Below, in pieces: positions 46,589 through 54,148 of a DNA stretch of 64,000 nt. Numbering within the stretch: position 1 is the first letter of the stretch; each line of letters starts with the position of its first letter. The DNA is from JABDMH01 sp965223165 (GTDB lineage Bacteria > Bacteroidota > Bacteroidia > Chitinophagales > Saprospiraceae). The stretch spans positions 310,001-374,000 of the forward strand of contig CBDCVQ010000019.1 in NCBI GenBank assembly GCA_965223165.1, in the 5' to 3' direction. The notes beneath the pieces were generated by a model, which was not told the DNA's origin, ran no database searches, and worked only from the letters and a program-made list of their open reading frames with translations. The position numbers and the translations under genes were made by a program.

Positions 46589-47605
46589 ATGAACATTGAG
46601 CGATTTAAGAGCTACACGGTCGAAGCGTATCTGGAGGATCCGGAGTTCAGGGACTGGGTCGAAAACCCCACGCCACGGGCGCAGGAGTTGTGCCAGCGCA
46701 TCGTCGAAGCTTACCCGGACCAGGCTGTCATTTTGAGTCTGGCCCTGACCCAGCTGACGACGTTGCGGAGCTACTTTGACTCGACCGACCAGCACATGGA
46801 ACAAGACGAGTTGATTTTTGGCGAAAAACTGGAACGTATCATGCGAAGAGCCAAATCGAGGAAGCGTCGGGAGCGGGAAGTCAGACGAAGGCGTCATGGG
46901 TTGGTGGCGGCCTCGCTCCTCCTGCTGATCATGTCCGGTATCTGGTGGTGGACTTCCACCCCGAGCCAAATGCAGATCTACGCCACAGGATACGAAGAGT
47001 GGAAGACGGTCGACCTGCCGGACGGCTCTGTGGTCAAACTCAATGCCAATTCAGAATTGCGCATACCCAAGCAGTGGGAGGAAGGCACACTCCGAAAAGT
47101 ATGGCTCAAAGGGGAGGGATTTTTCGAGATCGTGGGCAAGCCGCAAGCCGGGGCAAAATTTCAAGTGGTGACCGGCGAACTCACGATAGAAGTCCTTGGC
47201 ACCTCATTTAATGTGCATAGTCGGGGCGACCGCACCAATGTTTTTCTGGAGGAGGGAAAAATACGACTCGACCTCGGCCAGGAGGAGAAGTATCTGGATC
47301 CCGGCGAGCTGATCGAGTATTCCGGACAAAAAAAGGCGATCACCAAGCAATATAAGGCCTCTGCCGAACGACACATATCGTGGAAGGACGGCACGCTCTT
47401 CTTAAAAGACGCCACCACGTCAGAAATATTGAAAAAACTGGAAGAGATTTATGGCGTGTCCATTACGGTGCGGGACGAAGATATTTTTAGTGAGCTAAAA
47501 ACCGTGGCTGTGCCCATGGACAAATTGAGTATTGCCATTCCGATTTTAGAGAGAACGCTTGGAGTGCGCATCGAGAGAAATGACAAACAGCTGATTCTCA
47601 ATTAG
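46589..47605 (+). CDS. FecR-family anti-sigma factor
   Basis: 338 residues from ATG 46589; an earlier frame start at 46556 adds 11 unlikely residues. The cytoplasmic N-terminal domain (about 1-95) binds the sigma factor in known relatives. One transmembrane helix follows a basic KSRKRREREVRRRRHG stretch (about 104-125, LVAASLLLLIMSGIWWW). The FecR sensor domain has LPDGSVVKLNANSELRIP and VWLKGEGFFEI, and the C-terminal DUF4974-like region includes LKDATTSEILKKLEEIYGVS. It pairs with the sigma factor upstream and the SusC receptor downstream. Confidence 0.88.
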   Translation: MNIERFKSYTVEAYLEDPEFRDWVENPTPRAQELCQRIVEAYPDQAVILSLALTQLTTLRSYFDSTDQHMEQDELIFGEKLERIMRRAKSRKRREREVRRRRHGLVAASLLLLIMSGIWWWTSTPSQMQIYATGYEEWKTVDLPDGSVVKLNANSELRIPKQWEEGTLRKVWLKGEGFFEIVGKPQAGAKFQVVTGELTIEVLGTSFNVHSRGDRTNVFLEEGKIRLDLGQEEKYLDPGELIEYSGQKKAITKQYKASAERHISWKDGTLFLKDATTSEILKKLEEIYGVSITVRDEDIFSELKTVAVPMDKLSIAIPILERTLGVRIERNDKQLILN

Positions 47606-47670
47606 ACGTCTGCCTAGCATGACTAAAATTGAAGCAGCAGATTTATAAAGGGAAGATTTAACCTAAAGCT

Positions 47671-50600
47671 ATGAAATTAAACAGGTACGTTTGCTCGTCC
47701 GTCTTGCTGCTCCCGGTACTTCTGGGAACGAGTCTGACAGTTTCCGTTTCGGCGCACGCGATGGAATCGTTGGCCAAACCCCTCTCCACGATTCTGGACG
47801 AACTGGGTGAAAAATATCAGGTGTTTTTCTCCTACGACTCCAAGTCGCTAGCTGCCGTCGACGTGGACTTTGAATTTCGCGAAAGCGAAAAACTATCCCT
47901 GGCCATTGACCGACTGCTGGCCAACACCAATTTCAACTATGAGTCCCACGGCGACAAATACTTCGTCATCTACGAAAAGAGCAAGGCGGGCAACCGCAAA
48001 CTAAAGAAACTGCGCAGGCACTTCGACAAGATTCAAGCCCTGGAATCCGATGGATCTCTCCGGGTGAGGCAGCGCAAGAAAGATCCGATCAGCCAGATAA
48101 AGGCCATGGCCGAAACCGCCGTGGCATTAGCGCAAGAACAGACAATCAGCGGCACCGTCCGTGACGCCACCGGTGAGCCGCTGATCGGTGCTACCGTGCT
48201 GGCACGCGGCACTAACATTGGGACAGCGACTGATTTTGACGGTGGCTACACGCTGACCGTCCCCGATGACGTGACCACACTCATCTATACCTACACGGGC
48301 TATACGACACAGGAGGTCGACATCGCCGGTCGCTCCGTGATCGACGTCATCCTGACCCAAAGCGCTTCTTTACTGTCGGAAGTGGTGGTCGTGGGGTACG
48401 GCCGACAACAAAAGAGAGACATCACCGGCTCGGTCGCCACCTTGTCTGCGGATCAGATCAAGGACATCCCGGTGACCAGCTTCGAAAATGCGATCCAGGG
48501 TCAGATGGCAGGTGTCCAGGTGAGTGAGACCTCCGGAGAGCCTGGTGCCGGACCCACGGTACGGGTGAGAGGGGTGGGATCCATCACCGCGGGCAACGAG
48601 CCGCTCTATGTCATTGACGGTTTTCCCATCTCCAAAAACGTAGACCTGGGAGTGCAAGGAGACAATTTCCGGCGAGGTGACGGGAGATTTCGCCCACCGA
48701 CACAAAATCCACTCGCCACCCTCAATCCAAACGATATCGCCTCGATTCAGGTACTAAAAGACGCCTCTTCGGCTTCGATCTACGGCTCGCGTGGTTCGAA
48801 TGGGGTCATCCTGATCACGACTAAAAAAGGCAAACGTACCGGCAAGCCCACGATCTCCTACGATGCATATGTGGGTACCCAATCCGTAGCCAACAAGCTT
48901 GACTTGATGAACGCCGAGGAGCTGATCGAATACAATCGAGATGCATCCAACAATGCCTACCTCCAAAATAATCCGGGTGCTAGTGCCAACGATCCAAATT
49001 CGATGCGGAGCAATGCCAATTGGCGTATAGCCGACGACATTCAAAACCCGGACGGCACCGATACCGACTGGCAAGATGAAATCTTTCGGAGTGCATTGCT
49101 GCAAAGTCACAGCCTTTCCGTCTCGGGCGGATCGGAAAACGTAGGTTACTATGTGGCCGCCAATTATTTTAACCAAGACGGTATTATCGAGCGATCCGGT
49201 TTTGACCGCTATAGTGTACGGATGAATCTGGAAGCCGATCTCAGCGACAAACTCCGGCTGGGACTCCATCTCAATCCGTCGTATACCAGCTCGGACAAAT
49301 TGCCGGCGGGATCCCCCTATTTTGCCAGACCTCCCGGCATCGTTTATTCGGCGATTGTACATTCTCCGACCGTCAGACCGTTGAACGCCGATGGCACGCC
49401 CAATCAGCTGGACAATCAGAGCTATCTCAGGACCAGCGACGGACAGACCTCGTCCATGAGCTCGGCGAGCAATCCGCTGGCCATCATCGAAGCCATAGAC
49501 GACAAGCTGACCCAGTTCAGGACGTTGGGAAATATCTATGCCGAGTATGATCTGGCCACTGGACTCACCTTCAAGTCTCTCTTGGGCATAGACATAAATA
49601 ACTACAAGCGAAACTTTTTCAGAAAAAACAGCCTCCTCTACCGCACCGCCACATCGGGGGAGCCGTATGGTCAGTCCAGCTCCTCGGAGAGTGTCAATTG
49701 GCTGGCAGAACAGACGCTGTCCTATTCGCCCACCCTGGGTGGTGGTCATAACGTCAGTGCCGTCGTGGGGTACACCGCGCAGAAGGAGAAAATCGATGTT
49801 AACACTGTCATCGCCGACAACTTTCCCGACGACTTGGTCAATACTGTCAGTGGCGGTCAAGTGGTACAGGGTACCGCCGTACAAGAAGAATGGTCTTTAG
49901 TCTCCCTATTGGCAAGAATCAATTACGACTTCCAGGATCGATTTCTCGTCACTGCCTCGATCCGATCCGACAAATCATCTCGATTTGGAGCTGGCAATAA
50001 GACCGGCATCTTCCCCTCGGCTTCGGCCGGCTACCGCATCTCTGAAGATCTGGACGTGCCCTGGCTGAGCGACCTCAAGATCCGAGCCAGTTGGGGAAAA
50101 ACGGGTAATTTCCTCATACCCAACTATGCCTCCATCGGACTGCTGGATCCTGCCAACTACACCTTTGGAGGCACCCTGCAGAATGGCATTTCTCCCGCCA
50201 CGATCAACAACCAGGATTTGAGCTGGGAAAAGACCAGTTCCTACGACATTGGCCTGGATTTCGGCCTGTGGCAAGATCGGGTCTACGGCGCCGTGGAGTA
50301 TTTTAATAGCACCACCTCCGACCTGCTGCTAGCCGTGCAGGTACCTGCTGCGTTGGGATTCACCAATGCCTTGACCAATATCGGCGAAGTAGTGAACAAA
50401 GGGTTTGAGTTTACCTTGACCAGCCGCAATATCATCGGAAAATTCCGGTGGACGACCGACATCAATTTTGCGACCATTGACAATGAAGTAACTAAGCTCG
50501 GCCCATCCGGAGATCCGATCCTGAGTTCAGGCGGAGCAGGTAATCGACATATCACCCAGATCGGTTCGCCCATCGGCAGTTATTTTGGCTACCAGACCGA

Positions 50601-51249
50601 CGGCATCTACCAGTCACAAGCAGAGATAGATGCCGGCCCGGAGGATAGAATTGCCACGCCCCGGCCAGGGGATTTCCGCTGGGAAGACATTAATAATGAC
50701 GGTATCATCAATGCGGATGATCGCACCATTGTCGGCAACTATCTGCCCGATTTCACCTATGGCATCACCAATAATTTTTCTTACGACCATCTTAGCCTGA
50801 GTTTTCTCATCCAAGGAGTCGAGGGATCAGAGGTGCTCAATCTCACCCGCCGCCACATGGGCAATGGTGAGGCTAACTACAACAGCTACCGGGATTGGAC
50901 GGAGCGATGGCGTTCGCCGGAAAATCCCGGGAACGGAGAAATACCCAGAGCCAATCGCCAGACCGGCAACAGCAATAATCGCCCCTCCAATTATCAGGTG
51001 GAGGACGCCTCCTACTTGCGGCTCCGCAATGTCACACTCTCTTACAGCTTCCCGGAAAATTCCTTTGCCGGCACCCTTGCTGGCTTAAGAATCTACCTGT
51101 CGGGTACCAATCTGCTGACGATTACCGATTATCTGGGCTTTAATCCGGAGGTAAATAATATTGAGGACAACGTGAATGTGCAAGGGGAAGATTATGGTGC
51201 GTACCCGTTATCCCGGGTATTTACTTTTGGCATCAATGCTTCCTTCTGA
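47671..51249 (+). CDS. SusC/RagA-family TonB-dependent outer-membrane receptor with STN domain
   Basis: 1,192 residues. After a signal peptide (about 1-30) comes an STN/secretin-like signalling domain (about 35-105), which receptors use to contact FecR. A CarboxypepD-regulatory-like beta domain follows (about 157-235, ISGTVRDATGEPLIGATV), then the TonB plug with LSEVVVVGYGRQQKRDITGS at about 235-254 and GSRGSNGVILITTKKGK. The remaining 800 or so residues form the barrel and end in FGINASF, with a terminal Phe. Family members import glycan oligomers as a complex with SusD. The STN domain and the FecI/FecR genes upstream show that it is also a sensor. Confidence 0.93.
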   Translation: MKLNRYVCSSVLLLPVLLGTSLTVSVSAHAMESLAKPLSTILDELGEKYQVFFSYDSKSLAAVDVDFEFRESEKLSLAIDRLLANTNFNYESHGDKYFVIYEKSKAGNRKLKKLRRHFDKIQALESDGSLRVRQRKKDPISQIKAMAETAVALAQEQTISGTVRDATGEPLIGATVLARGTNIGTATDFDGGYTLTVPDDVTTLIYTYTGYTTQEVDIAGRSVIDVILTQSASLLSEVVVVGYGRQQKRDITGSVATLSADQIKDIPVTSFENAIQGQMAGVQVSETSGEPGAGPTVRVRGVGSITAGNEPLYVIDGFPISKNVDLGVQGDNFRRGDGRFRPPTQNPLATLNPNDIASIQVLKDASSASIYGSRGSNGVILITTKKGKRTGKPTISYDAYVGTQSVANKLDLMNAEELIEYNRDASNNAYLQNNPGASANDPNSMRSNANWRIADDIQNPDGTDTDWQDEIFRSALLQSHSLSVSGGSENVGYYVAANYFNQDGIIERSGFDRYSVRMNLEADLSDKLRLGLHLNPSYTSSDKLPAGSPYFARPPGIVYSAIVHSPTVRPLNADGTPNQLDNQSYLRTSDGQTSSMSSASNPLAIIEAIDDKLTQFRTLGNIYAEYDLATGLTFKSLLGIDINNYKRNFFRKNSLLYRTATSGEPYGQSSSSESVNWLAEQTLSYSPTLGGGHNVSAVVGYTAQKEKIDVNTVIADNFPDDLVNTVSGGQVVQGTAVQEEWSLVSLLARINYDFQDRFLVTASIRSDKSSRFGAGNKTGIFPSASAGYRISEDLDVPWLSDLKIRASWGKTGNFLIPNYASIGLLDPANYTFGGTLQNGISPATINNQDLSWEKTSSYDIGLDFGLWQDRVYGAVEYFNSTTSDLLLAVQVPAALGFTNALTNIGEVVNKGFEFTLTSRNIIGKFRWTTDINFATIDNEVTKLGPSGDPILSSGGAGNRHITQIGSPIGSYFGYQTDGIYQSQAEIDAGPEDRIATPRPGDFRWEDINNDGIINADDRTIVGNYLPDFTYGITNNFSYDHLSLSFLIQGVEGSEVLNLTRRHMGNGEANYNSYRDWTERWRSPENPGNGEIPRANRQTGNSNNRPSNYQVEDASYLRLRNVTLSYSFPENSFAGTLAGLRIYLSGTNLLTITDYLGFNPEVNNIEDNVNVQGEDYGAYPLSRVFTFGINASF

Positions 51250-51276
51250 TTATGGCCACACTAAATTTTTAAGAAA

Positions 51277-52650
51277 ATGAAAACCAGATATATCATTTCC
51301 ACCTTTTTCTTGGCAGCCATGTTTTCCTGTGCCGAGGACTTCACGGATCTGGCTCCCATCTCCCAGCGAAACGCCGGGACATTTTATCAAACCGGTAGCG
51401 ACATGGAGGTGGCCGTCAATGCCATCTACAACGTATTGAAATCCGATGGATGCTACGATCAGAGCTACTGGGTCATGCAAGAGCTTCGCTCGGACAATAC
51501 CTTTTGGGATGGCACAGGCCTGGCCGAAGAAATCAGTGTCTTTGACAAATTTATTGATATCCCTACCAGCAACATTACAGAAGCTGCCTGGAATGCGTCG
51601 TATCAAGGCATTGCCCGGGCCAATATCGTGCTGTCTAGAATCGATGATATCGACATGGACAGTGGCCTGCGCGAACGATTAAAGGGCGAGGCGCTCTTCC
51701 TGCGGTCGCTTTTTTATTATCATCTGACGGTCGGCTTTGGCAACATTCCGTTGGTACTCACAGAGACCGCCACCGTCGCCGAGGGGGAGTCGCACACGCA
51801 GGTTCCAGCCGCTACGGTGTATGCCCAGCTCATCAGTGATCTGATCGAGGCAGAACAAAAGCTTCCGCAGGGATACAGTGGTGCCGACCTGGGCCGGGCT
51901 ACCCGAGGCGCTGCCGGTACCTTGCTTGGCAAAATTTATCTGACCACCGGAGATCGGTCCGGTGCCGAGACGGCCCTACGAAGGGTGATGACATACGGAT
52001 ACAGCCTGGTGCCCAACTATGCGGATCTATGGGGGGTGGCCAACGAGCACAATTCCGAATCGATCTTTGAAGTCGAATTTGAGGGCGGTTTTGGTGATCA
52101 GGGCAACAGTTTCACCAACCAATTTAACGGTGTCCTGGCTACCTCCGTCACCTCCGGTCAGCGCAACATACCTGAGCGAGATTTGATCGATGCCTACGAA
52201 GTGGGAGACACTCGCTTTGCCGGCTCTATCGACAGTGTAACCGCCACCAATACGGGCTGGCCCACCAAGTACGGCCGCACCAACAGCTTTAGCGAGGACG
52301 ACGCACCCAACAACTGGGTGGTCCTGCGCTATGCCGATGTATTGCTCATGCTCGCCGAAGCGCTGGGCGAAAGCGGCGAAGCTTACGATTTGATTAACCA
52401 GGTGCGGACCCGGGCGGGACTCGGCGCCATCGATGCGTCTACTGCCGGCTCCTTTGCCGAAAAACTCTTACAAGAACGTCGGGTCGAGCTCGCATTCGAA
52501 AACCATCGATGGGCAGACCTGCTCAGATTTGGGGTAGCGGAATCGGTGATGAGCGCCCAGGGCAAACCCGTCAACGGAAAATTGTTATTTGCCATACCCC
52601 AGCGAGAGCTAGATCTCAATTCGAATTTTGCGCAAAATCCCGGTTATTAA
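51277..52650 (+). CDS. SusD/RagB-family nutrient-binding outer-membrane lipoprotein
   Basis: 457 residues. The lipobox MFSC puts the lipidated Cys at 18. The helical TPR-like core of SusD proteins is visible: FYQTGSDMEVAVNAIYNVL near 40, ANIVLSRID near 115, RLKGEALFLRSLFYYHLTVG near 128 and the C-terminal QERRVELAFENHRWADLLRFG motif near 400 of this family. It directly follows the SusC gene (27 bases) and forms the lid of that transporter. The ligand is probably an oligosaccharide, judged from the neighbouring sulfatase and lyase-like genes. Confidence 0.92.
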   Translation: MKTRYIISTFFLAAMFSCAEDFTDLAPISQRNAGTFYQTGSDMEVAVNAIYNVLKSDGCYDQSYWVMQELRSDNTFWDGTGLAEEISVFDKFIDIPTSNITEAAWNASYQGIARANIVLSRIDDIDMDSGLRERLKGEALFLRSLFYYHLTVGFGNIPLVLTETATVAEGESHTQVPAATVYAQLISDLIEAEQKLPQGYSGADLGRATRGAAGTLLGKIYLTTGDRSGAETALRRVMTYGYSLVPNYADLWGVANEHNSESIFEVEFEGGFGDQGNSFTNQFNGVLATSVTSGQRNIPERDLIDAYEVGDTRFAGSIDSVTATNTGWPTKYGRTNSFSEDDAPNNWVVLRYADVLLMLAEALGESGEAYDLINQVRTRAGLGAIDASTAGSFAEKLLQERRVELAFENHRWADLLRFGVAESVMSAQGKPVNGKLLFAIPQRELDLNSNFAQNPGY

Positions 52651-52710
52651 TGTCGCAGATGAATTCAAATTCTCAACATATCCACGGACATAATTAAATG
52701 TATCAAACCC

Positions 52711-53607
52711 ATGCAAAAGTTATTTTCTCTTTTGGTATTCACCCTCTTTTTGATCTTGGACGGGCAGGCGCAAGAACTCATCAATATCATCGCCATCGGC
52801 GCTCATCCGGATGATTGTGACTATAAGTTTGGCGGCACAGCCGCATTGTTGGCCCAGATGGGACACAACGTCAAATTCCTCTCCTTGACGAGCGGTGATG
52901 CCGGCCACCAAAGCCAGGGGGGTGGAGCCCTCGCCAAGCGCCGCCGTGCCGAGGCTGCCGAAGCCGCCAAGCGATTGGGCATCGCCGAATACGAAACGCT
53001 GGACAATCACGATGCGGAGCTCCTTCCCACCTTGGAGGTCAGGCATCAGGTCATACGGAAGATCCGGGAGTGGAATGCGGATGTCGTTTTGGGACTGCGA
53101 TCCAATGACTATCATCCCGACCACCGCAATGCCGGCAAACTAGTGCAGGATGCGGCCTATATGGTCATCGTGCCCAACGTGTGCCCGGACACTCCTCCCC
53201 TGGAAAAAAATCCACTATTTCTCTACATGCAAGACCGGTTTCAGCGGCCGTATGCGCATGTGCCGGATATCGTCGTGGACATTGACGAAACCATTGAACA
53301 AAAAATCGATGGCCTGGATGCCCATGTATCTCAAATGTATGAGTGGGGCCCCTGGACCAACGCGCGAAGCCATCTGCTCGTGCCCAAAGGCAAGGAAGAG
53401 CGCCGGGCATGGCTCTCTGAACGGCTTAAACAGCATCCGGGCCAGATGTCGGAGGAGCGTCGAGCCAACCTGGAGAAGTGGTACGGCAAGGAAAGGGCCG
53501 ACAACGTGAAGTATACGGAGGCATTTGAAATAGCGGAATACGGATATCAACCCTCCGACGAAGACATCCGAAGATTCTTTCCCATGCTCAAAAAAATGAA
53601 ACCCTAG
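52711..53607 (+). CDS. PIG-L family N-acetyl-sugar deacetylase, exported
   Basis: 298 residues. A signal peptide (about 1-21) precedes the LmbE/PIG-L fold. The zinc-binding motif AHPDD (about 32-36) and the second site HPDHRNAGKL (about 137-146) are both present, with LKRRRAEAAEAAKRLG-like helix AKRRRAEAAEAAKRLG between them. Known members deacetylate N-acetylglucosaminyl or related substrates. Position behind SusC/SusD suggests processing of an amino-sugar-containing ligand. Its stop codon TAG is formed by the first three bases of an inverted-repeat element, so the native C-terminus may have been altered. Confidence 0.85.
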   Translation: MQKLFSLLVFTLFLILDGQAQELINIIAIGAHPDDCDYKFGGTAALLAQMGHNVKFLSLTSGDAGHQSQGGGALAKRRRAEAAEAAKRLGIAEYETLDNHDAELLPTLEVRHQVIRKIREWNADVVLGLRSNDYHPDHRNAGKLVQDAAYMVIVPNVCPDTPPLEKNPLFLYMQDRFQRPYAHVPDIVVDIDETIEQKIDGLDAHVSQMYEWGPWTNARSHLLVPKGKEERRAWLSERLKQHPGQMSEERRANLEKWYGKERADNVKYTEAFEIAEYGYQPSDEDIRRFFPMLKKMKP

Positions 53608-53831
53608 TAGAGTTTCGCATTAGATATGTTGAATAATTCTAATAGGATTGTTCGCAGACGAGGCATGACCGAACGATCTCGTAGAGTCGAGCATGACAAT
53701 GCGAGAAGTGAGGGAACCGCGAAAGCGGGTGGGTGGCTAGACATAGCCTTAGCTATGGCGAGGCTTTGCAACGAAGTATGCGGACCAAAGACATTAGAAT
53801 TAGCTACAAGATTTAATGCGAAGCTCTACTA
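53605..53831. repeat. Palindromic MITE-like element, copy 1 (227 bp)
   Basis: Terminal inverted repeats are TAGTAGAGTTTCGCATTA and TAATGCGAAGCTCTACTA, identical except for one base. The interior carries ACATAGCCTTAGCTATGGCG and TTTGCAACGAAGTATGCGG, shared with copy 2. Compared with copy 2 it has an extra stretch of about 60 bases after GACGAGGC. No coding region is present. It overlaps the second copy by two bases. Confidence 0.8.
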
Positions 53832-53992
53832 GTAGAGTTTCGCATTAGATATGTTGAATAATCTAATAGGATTTTGTTCGCAGACGAGGCGCGAAACACA
53901 GACATAGCCGCAGCTATGGCGAGGCTTTGCAACGAAGTATGCGGACAAAAGACATTAGAATTAACCACAAGATTTAATGCGAAACTCTACTA
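53830..53992. repeat. Palindromic MITE-like element, copy 2 (163 bp)
   Basis: The ends are exact inverted repeats, TAGTAGAGTTTCGCATTA and TAATGCGAAACTCTACTA, 18 bases each. Inside, GACATAGC / GCTATGGC surrounds the centre CGCA, and the arms TTTTGTTCGCAGAC and GTATGCGGACAAAAG pair imperfectly, so the whole unit can fold as one long hairpin. From 53993 to the next gene at 54149 nothing else is recognised. Confidence 0.82.
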
Positions 53993-54148
53993 GGCCTGAA
54001 ATGCGGGATGGATGGCCACCGCCAAAGTCCTCCATGAAAAAACAAATAAAACCGAACGCACACTCGCCATCGACCGGACCGAAGAAATCGATGGAAGTAG
54101 GGACGTCAAAAATCTAATTTACCAAAAGGCACAAGTTTGTTTCGAGCA

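Noticed and set aside
48754..49884. 376-codon minus-strand frame inside the SusC gene
   Set aside because: No recognisable domain; it is the shadow of a GC-rich, well-supported SusC coding region.
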